DNA from: Acidobacteriota bacterium
GTDB taxonomy: Bacteria > Acidobacteriota > Terriglobia > Bryobacterales > Bryobacteraceae
Assembly (NCBI GenBank): GCA_014584705.1
Contig: JACTMJ010000024.1
Coordinates: 186,001 to 250,000, forward strand
Direction of reading: 5' to 3'
Length of the DNA: 64,000 nt
Shown here piece by piece: positions 47,640 to 57,980 of the stretch (position 1 is the first letter of the stretch; each line of letters begins with the position of its first letter). The notes under the pieces were generated by a model. That model had not been told where the DNA came from. It saw only the letters and a list, made by a program, of their open reading frames with translations, and ran no database searches. The translations under genes and the position numbers were made by a program.

Positions 47640-48974
47640 CTACGCATCCGCCCGATGCTCGCGGTTGCGCCCCAGCAGATCCCAGGGTTCCCGTGGCCTG
47701 CGAGCAAGCAGCGCATTCGCGGCCTCCGAATTCGTGAAGCGCTCCGCCGTCGCATCCCAGTGCAATTTCTCGCCTGTGCGCAGCGCGATATTGCCCAGAT
47801 GTCCGATGTTCGTCGCCCGGTGCGCTCCCTCCGCCGTGGCAATGGGCTGCACCGCGCCCCGCACTGCGTCCACGAAATGCATGGCGTGTTCCCGCGTCGC
47901 ATCTTTCGCCGCCACCGCCTTGGCCTCGATGCGCGGCGTCGCCGGAGAGCCGCCTTCCTCGGGATAAATCTCGAACCCCAGCCGCTCCGCCACCATCGTC
48001 CCCTTGGTGCCGTAGAAGACGATTCCGTTGGGCATATCCCGTTCTCCGCGCGCGTTGTAGTAGCGCCATTGCGGCGTCCGGTAGCCCCCGCCATGTCCGT
48101 TGAAATTCACGGCTTCATAGCTCAAAACGAAACCGTCGTATTCGAAGGTCGCCTGCAACAGATCGGGATTGTCTCCGGCACCTTCGAGGAGCAGCCGCCC
48201 GCCGGACGCCGCAATCCGCTTCGGCGCTGCGTCCGCGCCGCGAAGTCCCATGATCTGATGGAGACTGTCGAAGCGATGCGTCCCAAAGTCGGTGATTGTG
48301 CCGCCGGCATAGTCGCGGAAGTGCCGGAATTGCCCCAGAAACCGCCGCTGGTTGAAGGCAACCCTGGGCGCGGGGCCCAGATACATGTCCCAGTCGAGTC
48401 CCTCGGGCGGCGCGGAATCCGGCACCCTTGAAATCACATTCGGGTAGAGATTCACATAGTTCCAGATCCGCACATACTTCACCGCGCCGATATACCCGCT
48501 CTGGATCAAATCGGCTGCCTGCGCGAAGTGCGGCGCACTGCGGTGCTGGGTTCCCGCGAAGATCAGGCGCTTCGTGCGCGCCATCGCGTCGACGATCTTC
48601 CGCCCCTCCGCGATGGAATACGCCAGCGGCTTCTCGACATACACGTCCTTGCCCGCTTCGGCGGCCAGCACCGCGATCGTGGCGTGCCAGTGGTCCGGCG
48701 TCGCAACGATGATCGCGTCAATATCCTTGCGGTCGAGCAGCCGTCGAAAATCCTGTACGGCTTCCCCCGCTCCCAGCCGGGAAGCCGCCGCTTCCGCGTT
48801 CGGCGGATAGACGTCGGCGGTGGCTATGAAGCGGGCGTGCGGGTTCTCCTTCGCGAACCCCGCCACATACCGCCCTCGCCCGCCGCAGCCAACCAGCGCC
48901 AGATTCACTCGCTCATTCGCGCCGCTCGCCTGGGACGTAGCGAGAGCCGTCGCAAGGAAATGCCTTCGCCGCAT
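47640..48974 (-). CDS. Gfo/Idh/MocA-family oxidoreductase
   Basis: Oxidoreductase of 444 residues with a short Tat-like start (MRRRHFLATALATSQASG). Rossmann motif LALVGCGGRGRYV, catalytic motif DVYVEKPLAYS and C-terminal TITDFGTHRFDSLHQIM are intact. It is closer to the protein at 24818 than to the GH109-like pair behind it, as judged from the shared WDMYLGPAPRVAFN and TPDHWHA segments. It probably acts on a sugar or cyclitol; product unknown. Confidence 0.87.
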   Translation of the reverse strand: MRRRHFLATALATSQASGANERVNLALVGCGGRGRYVAGFAKENPHARFIATADVYPPNAEAAASRLGAGEAVQDFRRLLDRKDIDAIIVATPDHWHATIAVLAAEAGKDVYVEKPLAYSIAEGRKIVDAMARTKRLIFAGTQHRSAPHFAQAADLIQSGYIGAVKYVRIWNYVNLYPNVISRVPDSAPPEGLDWDMYLGPAPRVAFNQRRFLGQFRHFRDYAGGTITDFGTHRFDSLHQIMGLRGADAAPKRIAASGGRLLLEGAGDNPDLLQATFEYDGFVLSYEAVNFNGHGGGYRTPQWRYYNARGERDMPNGIVFYGTKGTMVAERLGFEIYPEEGGSPATPRIEAKAVAAKDATREHAMHFVDAVRGAVQPIATAEGAHRATNIGHLGNIALRTGEKLHWDATAERFTNSEAANALLARRPREPWDLLGRNREHRADA

Positions 48975-49028
48975 GCGGCCTATTCTATACGGATCGGGTC
49001 CCCCGTATGGCGTGTCTCCACACCCATG

Positions 49029-50351
49029 TTAGCCCAGGCGCAGCGGCTCGCGCGTGCGCCATTTTCCGCGCGTGAAGTCCGGAAATTCCACCGGCTTCCC
49101 GCCCGATGCCACGGAACGTGCGCTCAACGGAATAATCACGCTCCAGGCGGCTGCGTCGTAGACGTCCTGGTCCGGTTCCGCACCCGCTCTCATCGCTTTC
49201 AGGTAGCGCTGCCATAAAATCGTCGTAATCAGGTCGCTTCCGTGGCCTCGTCCTTCCTTATCCATCCGCGAGTGGTCGATCGACTTATAAATCTCATGCT
49301 GATACTGGGCGCTGTAGTTCGCCAGCGGCTCCCATTCGTGAGGCTTCGGGCTCCTCTCGTCGATATAGACCGATTCCAGATTCCCTGAGTAGTTTCCCTT
49401 CGTTCCCTGCACTCGGAACTCCATCGTCTGCGGATGTGGTGTGTTTGTATCGAAGTGCAGCGTCACCGTACGTTCGCGTTTGGTCCGGATCATCGAGACA
49501 TTCACGTCGCCCTGCTTCATCGCCATCGTCGCGTAGGCGTTCTCCCGTCCATAGTAGAGCCGGGCGAAGTCGTTCAGACAGCGCGCCTTGCTGCTCATGG
49601 AAACCAAGTGATCGAACTGGTCGCCCCGGTTGATGTCGAGCACCCAGGCAATGGGTCCAATGGGATGCGTCGGGTAGAGGTTGCAGTTATGGTCGATCGA
49701 ATACTGCAATCGCCAGGGTTCCCGCTCCAGGTCGAACTTCACCAGACGCAGATCGTGAACATAGCCGCCGGCGCAGTGGAGCAGTTCGCCGAAGACGCCC
49801 GCCCTCGCCATATTCAGCACCTGCAACAAGCCCTCGGAATAGTTGGCCTGTTCAAGCATCATGCAATGCTTGCCATATCTCTCGGATGCCTCCACCAGTC
49901 CCCAGCATTCGTCTTCCGTCAGGCCCGCCGGCACTTCGGTGGTCGCGTGCTTGCCGGCGCGCATCGCTTCCTCGCAAACCGGTGCATGCCACTTCCACCC
50001 CGTCGCACAGACAATCACATCGAGGTCGTCGCGCTCGAGCATGCGCATCCAGTCCGTCTCATGCTTGCCGTATAGCTGCGGCTCTGGCTTCCCTGATTCC
50101 GTCACCCAGCGCTTTGCACGATAAAGGTAGGCATCGTTGATGTCGCAGAGAGCCGGCACTTCCACGCTGTCCATGCCCAGCAGAATGTCGAGGTGCGCGG
50201 ATCCGCGGTCGCCCGTACCCACAAAGCCGAATCGCAGCGGGCGCGTCAACCCCTGTGCGGCCAACCCGCGCTGCCCCGCCGTCACCGCGTCGATAGCCGC
50301 CGCTAGAGCCGCGCTCCGCCGTAGCGTCAAATTCCGTTCGATGGTCGCCAT
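49029..50351 (-). CDS. GH109-like NAD-dependent glycosidase (Gfo/Idh fold)
   Basis: Protein of 440 residues. Family-109 glycosidases, including alpha-N-acetylgalactosaminidases, cleave by an NAD-assisted oxidation-elimination route. Supporting motifs are FGFVGTGDRG, TTEVPAGLTEDECW in place of the EKP of dehydrogenases, KHCMMLEQANY, GGYVHDLR (His199), NLYPTHPIGPIAW (Tyr226, His229) and LDINRGDQFDHLVSMSS. The N-terminus has two arginines and a weak hydrophobic stretch, so export is possible but not clear. A homologue sits 36 bases upstream in the same direction. Substrate specificity within the family is not predictable from this. Confidence 0.82.
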   Translation of the reverse strand: MATIERNLTLRRSAALAAAIDAVTAGQRGLAAQGLTRPLRFGFVGTGDRGSAHLDILLGMDSVEVPALCDINDAYLYRAKRWVTESGKPEPQLYGKHETDWMRMLERDDLDVIVCATGWKWHAPVCEEAMRAGKHATTEVPAGLTEDECWGLVEASERYGKHCMMLEQANYSEGLLQVLNMARAGVFGELLHCAGGYVHDLRLVKFDLEREPWRLQYSIDHNCNLYPTHPIGPIAWVLDINRGDQFDHLVSMSSKARCLNDFARLYYGRENAYATMAMKQGDVNVSMIRTKRERTVTLHFDTNTPHPQTMEFRVQGTKGNYSGNLESVYIDERSPKPHEWEPLANYSAQYQHEIYKSIDHSRMDKEGRGHGSDLITTILWQRYLKAMRAGAEPDQDVYDAAAWSVIIPLSARSVASGGKPVEFPDFTRGKWRTREPLRLG

Positions 50352-50387
50352 ACTGAAAACCTCCGCTGCCTGTCGTACTTCGCCGCC

Positions 50388-51734
50388 CTAATCGATCTCG
50401 TCCGGATTGATTCCCGCCCGGCCTTCCCAGCGCCCCCGCGTAAAATCAGGGAACTCCACCGGAATGGATCGCCCCGCAACACTCCGCTCGGAGAGCGGGA
50501 AAATTGCGCTCCAGGTCGCGGCGTCGTAAACGTCCATGTCTGGTGCGAGGCCTGCCTGCAAGCGTTTCACCAGACGGTAGATCAGCATGTAGTCAATCCC
50601 GCCATGCGTACTCGACGCCGCTGTGCTGCCGCGCTCCTGCCACAGTTTGTGCTGGTAGCGCTCCCGGTAGGGCGCCGCGTCTTCCCATTCATGATGGCTG
50701 CGCCAATTCTCGCCGCTCCCTCGGAAACTGACACCATCAATAAACATCTTGTCCATCATGGAGGAGTATGCCCCCTTGGAGCATTGAAGCCGGGTAATAT
50801 GCTCCTTCACACGTGGCGTGTTTGTATCCAGGTAGAGGTGCACCAGTCTTCCTCTGGCCGTCTGGAGAATCGACGTATTCACATCGCCCAGCCGATAGTC
50901 GGCTTTCGCCCGCCAGTCGTCCTTGCCGAATTCCCGCTCAGCGTATTCCCGCATCGCGCCGCTGCGCGAGCTCATCGACACCAGAGACGTGTAGCGGTCA
51001 CCCCGATTGATATCCAGCCACCAGGAAATCGGACCGATCGGGTGAGTGGGATACATATTCCCGTTTCGCTTCAGCGTGTATTCGAGCCTCCACGGCTCCG
51101 CATTGCTCACCGGGCCTTCTTTCGTCGCGCCGAATTTCACCCGGCGCAGGTCGTGCATGTAGCCGCCTTCGGCGAAAAGCGGTTCGCCCAGCAGTCCTTT
51201 CCGAAGCATGTTCAGCACCATCAGCGTTTCCGCGTCATAGCAATCGTTTTCGAGCATCATGCAGTGCTTGCCCGTCTTCTCCGACGTTTCCACCAGTTCC
51301 CAGCACTGCTCCAGCGTAATCGCCGCCGGCACTTCCGTCGCGGCATGTTTGCCCGCTTTCATCGCGGCGACGGAGATGGGCGTGTGCCATTGCCACGGGG
51401 TCGCGTTGATCACCAGGTCCAGATCGCCGCGATCGCAAAGCCGCTCGAAGTCGCGCTCACCGCGCGAGTAGCCCTCCGGTTGCGGCAGTTTGGCATCCGC
51501 AACCATCTTCCTCGCCCTCGCTACCTTCTGTTCGTCGATATCGGCAATCGCCGGCACGGCGATGTTGTCCATGCGAAGGATCTGCCTCAGCAAATCCGTT
51601 CCCCTGCCGCCGACGCCAACCAGCCCGATGCGCAACGTCTTCACCTGCGCTTCCGCCTGCGCCGCCGAGAGTGCCATCACTGCCGCACCCGATTGCAATA
51701 CCCGCCGCCGGGATAAGTCGCCAAGTCCAGCCAC
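50388..51734 (-). CDS. GH109-like NAD-dependent glycosidase with Tat signal
   Basis: Protein of 448 residues with a clear Tat signal (LSRRRVLQSGAAVMALSAAQAEA). It shares all family-109 marks with its neighbour: GLVGVGGRGTD, ATEVPAAITLEQCW, KHCMMLEN, GGYMHDLRRVKF, GNMYPTHPIGPISW and LDINRGDRYTSLVSMSS, and both end with a PVEFPDFTRG segment. The pair is a diverged tandem duplication. It is the first gene of the two-gene unit, with a small inverted repeat just upstream. Confidence 0.84.
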   Translation of the reverse strand: MAGLGDLSRRRVLQSGAAVMALSAAQAEAQVKTLRIGLVGVGGRGTDLLRQILRMDNIAVPAIADIDEQKVARARKMVADAKLPQPEGYSRGERDFERLCDRGDLDLVINATPWQWHTPISVAAMKAGKHAATEVPAAITLEQCWELVETSEKTGKHCMMLENDCYDAETLMVLNMLRKGLLGEPLFAEGGYMHDLRRVKFGATKEGPVSNAEPWRLEYTLKRNGNMYPTHPIGPISWWLDINRGDRYTSLVSMSSRSGAMREYAEREFGKDDWRAKADYRLGDVNTSILQTARGRLVHLYLDTNTPRVKEHITRLQCSKGAYSSMMDKMFIDGVSFRGSGENWRSHHEWEDAAPYRERYQHKLWQERGSTAASSTHGGIDYMLIYRLVKRLQAGLAPDMDVYDAATWSAIFPLSERSVAGRSIPVEFPDFTRGRWEGRAGINPDEID

Positions 51735-51757
51735 AAGAGCCTCCAGAATTGTCCGCG

Positions 51758-51778
51758 ATAAATGAACTGTCAGTTTAT
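51758..51778. promoter_or_regulatory. Candidate operator upstream of the GH109 pair
   Basis: AACTG-T-CAGTT is a perfect 5-bp inverted repeat around one base (51765-51775), flanked by A+T-rich ATAAATG and TTATGA. It lies 24-44 bases before the 51734 start, where an operator or promoter is expected. No regulator gene is adjacent, so the binding protein is unknown. Confidence 0.35.
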
Positions 51779-51812
51779 GAATCCCGTCCCGTGTCGTGCA
51801 AGGGGAGTCGCT

Positions 51813-52661
51813 CTAGCGCCGGCCAAACAATCGCCGTAAGGGAGCCGTACTGCTCACCCCGAACAGAACCACGATGCTGCTCTCTCGTTCGCCCGTGGCC
51901 CGGTGTGTACGCTGGGTAAATGCGCCGCCCTCGAATGCCAGCGTCTGGCTTAAGCGAAACGTGAGCCCCGCATAGATGCGATTCTTCTCAAACTGCTCGT
52001 CTTCTCTCCGTCCATAGTGAAAGAAGAGTTCGTCGTAGATCCCGAGAGAGAGCACCGTTCTTCCGCCGGCGCCTCGCCGGAGCGGAAGGTCGCTCCGCAG
52101 CATATACCGCACTCGTTGCTGCCGATACCAGCTTCGTTCCAGTCCATCCCCCGCCCCGCTGCCAATAAAGCGATGGTCTGCCCGCACCCGATGCCGCAAT
52201 GGAATCTTCCACAGCGGCCGCGTGATTGTGATCTGTTCCTGCATCCGGTGTTCCGGAAACGAAGCCGGGTTCCAATGCAGCCCACCGGGGCGGGTCATGA
52301 AATACGCGTAGGCCCCCGTAATCTGAACGCTCGGAGAGACCTGATAGTTCACTCCCGGGCTCGCCACCCACTGCATCCAGTTCGCGTCATTCATCTGTCT
52401 CCAGCTTCCGTCAAGTTGCAGTCCCCATTTGCCCTTGATCTCGTGAACTCCGCGATAGCTGAACCATTCGGATTGATTGTGGTTCGGGGCGGGCAGCACC
52501 TGCGAAATACCTCTTCCGGCGGTAACGAAGAACATCGCCAGCGCCAGAACTGCCGTTCCGACTCGTCTCCATCTCGGCCGCTCGCCAGATCGAATTGCCG
52601 GAGCGCACGGCACTCGCGCCGCGCACCCGTGGGAACGAACCATTCGCGTCGAGGCTGCCAT
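51813..52661 (-). CDS. DUF2490 outer-membrane-like protein
   Basis: Protein of up to 282 residues with a long basic leader and a signal segment (VGTAVLALAMFFVTAGRGISQ, about 34-54). The mature part is rich in alternating aromatic strands such as RMQEQITITRPLW and FRLSQTLAFEGGAFTQR, consistent with a small beta barrel of the DUF2490 family. Function of the family is unknown. It begins three bases after the SDR stop and is probably co-transcribed with it. The true start may lie later than 52661. Confidence 0.65.
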   Translation of the reverse strand: MAASTRMVRSHGCAARVPCAPAIRSGERPRWRRVGTAVLALAMFFVTAGRGISQVLPAPNHNQSEWFSYRGVHEIKGKWGLQLDGSWRQMNDANWMQWVASPGVNYQVSPSVQITGAYAYFMTRPGGLHWNPASFPEHRMQEQITITRPLWKIPLRHRVRADHRFIGSGAGDGLERSWYRQQRVRYMLRSDLPLRRGAGGRTVLSLGIYDELFFHYGRREDEQFEKNRIYAGLTFRLSQTLAFEGGAFTQRTHRATGERESSIVVLFGVSSTAPLRRLFGRR

Positions 52662-52664
52662 TCG

Positions 52665-53459
52665 CTAACGAAGCCGCCATCGGTCTGTTTCAAATTCGGC
52701 TCGCGATTCATCCCAGGTGCCGAATTTCCCGGCCATCTGTCCGCCGTCCACGAGCAGCGTCGCTCCCGTGATGTAAGACGCCTCGTCGGAGGCTAGAAAC
52801 GCCACCGCCTTGGCCACCTCTGCCGCTTCCCCGCCCCGGCCCAGCGGCACATGGCGGAAGTAGCTCTTCATCACGGATTCGCTATCGAATGCGCCCTTCG
52901 TAAGCTGTGTGCGGATAAGTCCTGGGTTCACCGCATTCACCCGGATCTGCCATGGTCCCAGTTCGTTCGCCACCGTATGCAGCACGCCCAGCACTCCCGC
53001 CTTGCTGGCATTGTACGCAGTCAGATTGGGCTCGCCATCGTAGGAGTTCGTCGAAGCCGTCAGGACGATCGAGCCCCGACGCCGTGGTTTCATCTTCGCC
53101 GCCGCCAGTTGCACCGTGCGAAACAGCCCCGTCAGATTCAGGGAAATCGTCCGATCCCAAATCGCTGGCGTAATCTCGTCGAGTGGCGCTTCAATCGCGG
53201 TACCCGCGTTCGCCACCACAATATCGAGTTCCAGGATAGCGTCGAACGCCGCGCCAAGCGATGCCGGGTCCGTCACATCGGCGATCACGCCCTCCGCGCC
53301 GAATTCGGCCGCCACTCGCGCAGGTTCGGCCCGTTCGAGATCCGCCACCCACACTCGCGCCCCGCACGCCGCCAGTTCTCGTGAGATCGCCAGTCCGATC
53401 CCGTTTGCACCGCCTGTAACCAGCGCCGTCTTCCCGTTCAGATTCACCGGCATTTCCAT
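52665..53459 (-). CDS. SDR-family oxidoreductase
   Basis: Classical short-chain dehydrogenase of 264 residues, cytoplasmic. The NAD(P) motif TGGANGIG is at 15-22, NAG near 83-85, the catalytic set is Ser135-Tyr148-Lys152 (TAYNASKAG) and VNPGLIRT follows at about 178. An Asp after the second strand (VWVADLERA) favours NAD over NADP. It may oxidise a sugar or sugar acid, given the neighbouring genes, but no specific substrate is indicated. Confidence 0.9.
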   Translation of the reverse strand: MEMPVNLNGKTALVTGGANGIGLAISRELAACGARVWVADLERAEPARVAAEFGAEGVIADVTDPASLGAAFDAILELDIVVANAGTAIEAPLDEITPAIWDRTISLNLTGLFRTVQLAAAKMKPRRRGSIVLTASTNSYDGEPNLTAYNASKAGVLGVLHTVANELGPWQIRVNAVNPGLIRTQLTKGAFDSESVMKSYFRHVPLGRGGEAAEVAKAVAFLASDEASYITGATLLVDGGQMAGKFGTWDESRAEFETDRWRLR

Positions 53460-53584
53460 ACTCTAGCGCTTCAAGCGGAGCTTGGCCACGCGGCACCCTC
53501 CTGCCAGTGTGGTCCGTGCTTCGCTAAACTGGTTCTCGCGGCGCGCCGTCCCGCCGTCCGCGCGCGGCGCACTGGTTACTTGCA

Positions 53585-54067
53585 ATGGAACTGAAGCTCA
53601 TCCCCCTCGCAATTCCCGAAGGCGCGAATCTGATTCTGGGCCAATCGCACTTCATCAAGACAGTCGAGGACGTCTATGAAGCGGTCGTAAACACGAACGC
53701 CGCCATCCGCTTCGGCGTCGCATTCAACGAGGCCTCGGGCCCCTGCCTCATCCGGCACGATGGCAACGACGAAGCCCTCCGTGAGGCTGCCGTCGCCGCG
53801 GCCGAAGCCATCGGAGCAGGTCACATTTTCGTGCTCTTTCTCCGCGAAGGGTTCCCGATCAACCTCACCGGCCGTCTCAAGGACGTCCCCGAAGTCGTAC
53901 GCCTTTTCTGCGCTACCGCGAATCCCGTTCAGGTGATCGTGGCGGAATCCGCGCAAGGTCGCGGCGTCCTGGGTGTCATCGACGGCGAGTCCCCGAAGGG
54001 CGTTGAAGATGAGGCGGGCGCGCAGGCTCGCAAAGATTTTCTGCGGAAAATCGGCTACAAGCGGTAG
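53585..54067 (+). CDS. Adenosine-specific kinase family protein
   Basis: Cytoplasmic protein of 160 residues covering the whole family. Diagnostic stretches are ANLILGQSHFIKTVEDVYEAVV, FGVAFNEASGPCLIRHDGND, GHIFVLFLREGFPINL and the late VIVAESAQGRGVLGVIDG. Structural work on archaeal members suggested adenosine binding, but the physiological reaction is not settled. It is followed by metY after a structured 145-bp gap, so co-transcription is possible. Confidence 0.88.
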   Translation: MELKLIPLAIPEGANLILGQSHFIKTVEDVYEAVVNTNAAIRFGVAFNEASGPCLIRHDGNDEALREAAVAAAEAIGAGHIFVLFLREGFPINLTGRLKDVPEVVRLFCATANPVQVIVAESAQGRGVLGVIDGESPKGVEDEAGAQARKDFLRKIGYKR

Positions 54068-54083
54068 TCTGTTTTCGCATTAA

Positions 54084-55508
<1,425 letters not shown>

Positions 55509-55551
55509 GCACGGTCGCATCCTCAGGCACGGCGCTTGTGCGAAATTGGCT

Positions 55552-55591
55552 CGCGGGAGAGGCGGAGATGAAAAGATCCGCCCTTCCCGCG
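55552..55591. terminator. Long hairpin between convergent metY and small membrane gene
   Basis: Two 15-base arms pair at 13 of 15 positions (CGCGGGA and GGCGGA blocks with two mismatches between) around a 10-base A-rich loop. It sits 44 bases after the metY stop and 44 bases after the minus-strand stop at 55635. The position suits a bidirectional terminator, although neither side has a clear T-run. Confidence 0.5.
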
Positions 55592-55634
55592 GGCGCTCCG
55601 CTTGCTTGCACTCCGGTGTAGTCCGCCCCGCTTC

Positions 55635-55808
55635 CTACAGTTTGTGCAGGAAGAACATCACCCAGCTGAACACCACCATCGCCAGCACCGGCGTTACGAA
55701 GCGGCGTCCGAAAAAGCGCAGGAACTCTTCCTTCGATTTCGCCTGCAGCACGGATGCCACGGAGGCAGAGAGCAGCAGGAAAATCAGCACGTAGACGAAG
55801 TGGCTCAT
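55635..55808 (-). CDS. 57-residue two-helix membrane protein
   Basis: A short frame from ATG 55808 to TAG 55635 encodes 57 residues. Two hydrophobic helices (about 4-19 and 38-55) flank a basic loop (QAKSKEEFLRFFGRRF). Its ATG overlaps the stop of the upstream gene as ATGA, which strongly supports translation. I do not recognise a family. Location directly behind the lepB group suggests a membrane role. Confidence 0.65.
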   Translation of the reverse strand: MSHFVYVLIFLLLSASVASVLQAKSKEEFLRFFGRRFVTPVLAMVVFSWVMFFLHKL

Positions 55809-56290
55809 CCTCTCTTCCCCTTCCCCGCCCTCGCGGCTATCTCTTGCTGGAACGTCTTGTTCTCAACCCGCTTCTCGTCGAACAAAAAGAACACCGCCAG
55901 CAGATTCAGAATTCCCGCCAGGTTCAGCAGATTGGTCACCATCGAATTCTCGGATGTGCCATCAAACGGCGTGTCGTAGCCGAAAAACGTCGCCGCCCAC
56001 ATGGAGAGTCCGTTCGACTTCTGCGCCACCTGCTCCATCGTCCGCATCGCATTGCCGATCGGGTCCGACGACGAAAGCCCCGCGATAAACATAGGTTCCG
56101 GTGCCACCGGAGGAGCTACCGCCGCTCCACCCAGCAAGGTCCCGATTACGGCGACGTGAATGATCACGAATAGCGCTATGGCCTTCGTACGCTCTCCCGC
56201 CAGCCAGTGTCCTGCCCCCGGCACGAAGATCCCCGCGAACGCCACCCAGGGGCTCGCCGGTTCTTCCAACCGCTTCGTCGCGTCGCTCAT
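55805..56290 (-). CDS. Small membrane protein, possibly DUF6677-like
   Basis: Protein of 161 residues with a first helix opening WVAFAGIFVPGAGHWLAGERTKA, the kind of PGAGH-gly motif seen in TM2- and DUF6677-type proteins. A second helix (ALFVIIHVAVIGTLLGGAAV) and a third near 120-137 follow. No catalytic motif is visible. Its start overlaps the lepB stop and its stop overlaps the 57-residue gene, so three membrane proteins are produced from one coupled message. Confidence 0.6.
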   Translation of the reverse strand: MSDATKRLEEPASPWVAFAGIFVPGAGHWLAGERTKAIALFVIIHVAVIGTLLGGAAVAPPVAPEPMFIAGLSSSDPIGNAMRTMEQVAQKSNGLSMWAATFFGYDTPFDGTSENSMVTNLLNLAGILNLLAVFFLFDEKRVENKTFQQEIAARAGKGKRG

Positions 56291-57084
56291 CGCTTGCCTC
56301 CCGGAGCAATATCGGAGCCGGTCGGAAAGGTGCTCACAATCCGCAGCATCCGTCCCCAGCGAATCGTCTTGTCAAGAATCCGCTCATTCAGGCTCTCCGT
56401 ATACGGATAGCCGTATGACCAATACACAATCAGCGGTTTCCCGATAATGTTGTCCCGCGGCACCAGCCCCCAATAGCGGCTGTCGAGCGAGTTGTCGCGG
56501 TTGTCGCCCATGGCGAAATAGTAGCCCTCCGGCACCACCAGTTCGCCGTTATGCACGTATTTCCGGTGCATCTCCAGCGCCCTCGCCGCCAGCGGCGTCG
56601 AGCTCATCTCCATATAGCGGGGAAAGTTATCCCGGTAGGGGTCTGCCCCGCTTAGCCGGTTGGACCGGTATGGCTCATCCACCGGGGATCCGTTCAGGAA
56701 CAATTGCCGCTCCTCCAGATGAATCCGGTCGCCCGGTACCCCGATCACCCGCTTGACGTAAGCCTGGTTGAGATCGAGCGGAAAGCGGAAAACAATGATG
56801 TCGCCCCGTTGCGGATCCCGGTACGGCAGCAGCACCCTCGAAATGGGGTCGGAAGCGGCATACGCCTGTTTATTCACCAGTAGCCGGTCCCCGATCAGGA
56901 GCGTTCCCTCCATCGATCCGGTAGGAATCTCGAAGCCCTGCACCAGTGCCGTCGTCAAAAACAGAAACAACACGGCGGTCCAGGTCCAATCGGAGAAGCC
57001 TCCCGGCCACACAGGCACGTCCGGCTCTTCCGGCTCCTTCGTTGCAGGCTTCTTCCCGCGCAATCGATCCAGTATTGAAGACAT
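56287..57084 (-). CDS. lepB: Signal peptidase I
   Basis: Membrane-bound leader peptidase of 265 residues that removes signal peptides on the periplasmic side. One N-terminal helix (about 34-50) leads into box B with catalytic Ser57 ([14 protein letters not shown]). General-base Lys111 lies in [13 protein letters not shown], and box E is [15 protein letters not shown]. The start is uncertain: 57084 ([10 protein letters not shown]) and 57099 are both possible, neither with a strong ribosome site. The longer frame up to 57297 would overlap queC and is not credible. Confidence 0.94.
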   Translation of the reverse strand: MSSILDRLRGKKPATKEPEEPDVPVWPGGFSDWTWTAVLFLFLTTALVQGFEIPTGSMEGTLLIGDRLLVNKQAYAASDPISRVLLPYRDPQRGDIIVFRFPLDLNQAYVKRVIGVPGDRIHLEERQLFLNGSPVDEPYRSNRLSGADPYRDNFPRYMEMSSTPLAARALEMHRKYVHNGELVVPEGYYFAMGDNRDNSLDSRYWGLVPRDNIIGKPLIVYWSYGYPYTESLNERILDKTIRWGRMLRIVSTFPTGSDIAPGGKR

Positions 57085-57196
57085 AACGAATACTGCCATT
57101 GTCGCATCCGCCAGCGGACTCCGCCCGATGAGGCCAGTCCCGCTTCCGATGACCGGTTGGCCCTCACCCCGCAATCTTCGCGACAATAGGAATTTG

Positions 57197-57937
57197 ATGA
57201 CACCGCCCCCCAACGTCTCCGCCGCAGAGGCGTCCCGTCCAACGAATCCGCGTCCCCCCGCCGTCTGCCTGCTAAGCGGAGGGCTCGATTCCACCACCTG
57301 CCTCGCCGTCGCGAATCGGGAAGGGTTCGCTTGCTACGCCCTCTCCTTTGACTACGGCCAGCGCCACCAGGTGGAACTCGAAGCCGCCGCGCGGGTGGCC
57401 GCCGCGCTGGGCGTCGAGCGGCATGTAACGCTTCGCCTTGACCTCCGCGCCTTCGGCGGCTCCGCGCTCACTGGCGATATCGCCGTTCCCAAACACGATC
57501 TGGTCGATCAAATCCAGCCTGGGATTCCGATCACCTATGTGCCCGCCCGCAACACCATCTTCTTGAGCTGTGCCCTCGGCTGGGCCGAAGCGTTGGGAGC
57601 CCGCGATATCTTTCTGGGCGTCAATGCGGTGGACTATTCCGGCTATCCCGATTGCCGCCCGGAGTTCATTCGATCTTTTGAGCACACCGCCCGGCTCGCC
57701 ACCAGGGACGGCGTCGAAAGCGGCGAAGGCGTACGAATTCATACGCCTCTCATGCACCTGAGCAAAGCCGGCATCGTCCAGCTCGCCGCTCAACTCGGAG
57801 TCGATTTCCGGCTCACGCACAGTTGCTATGACCCCTCGCCGGCCGGACTTTCCTGCGGCCACTGCGATTCCTGCCTCCTCCGTCGAAAAGGCTTCGAAGA
57901 GGCTGGCATCCCCGATCCGCTGGAGTACGCGGCATGA
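57197..57937 (+). CDS. queC: 7-cyano-7-deazaguanine (preQ0) synthase
   Basis: ATP-dependent ligase-type enzyme of 246 residues that converts 7-carboxy-7-deazaguanine to preQ0. The PP-loop LSGGLDSTT lies at 26-34, [11 protein letters not shown] near 115-125 and the zinc cysteines in [23 protein letters not shown] near the C-terminus. Start at 57197 has AGGAA upstream. The open frame extends back to 56768 but that part is antisense to lepB. It is followed 43 bases later by queE. Confidence 0.95.
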   Translation: MTPPPNVSAAEASRPTNPRPPAVCLLSGGLDSTTCLAVANREGFACYALSFDYGQRHQVELEAAARVAAALGVERHVTLRLDLRAFGGSALTGDIAVPKHDLVDQIQPGIPITYVPARNTIFLSCALGWAEALGARDIFLGVNAVDYSGYPDCRPEFIRSFEHTARLATRDGVESGEGVRIHTPLMHLSKAGIVQLAAQLGVDFRLTHSCYDPSPAGLSCGHCDSCLLRRKGFEEAGIPDPLEYAA

Positions 57938-57980
57938 CGGCATTGTCGGCCCCCAGGCTCCCACGCCGGGAGAGAAGGCC

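Noticed and set aside
56768..57196. Long N-terminal extension of queC
   Set aside because: It is antisense to lepB, and QueC proteins begin just before the PP-loop, as the ATG at 57197 gives.
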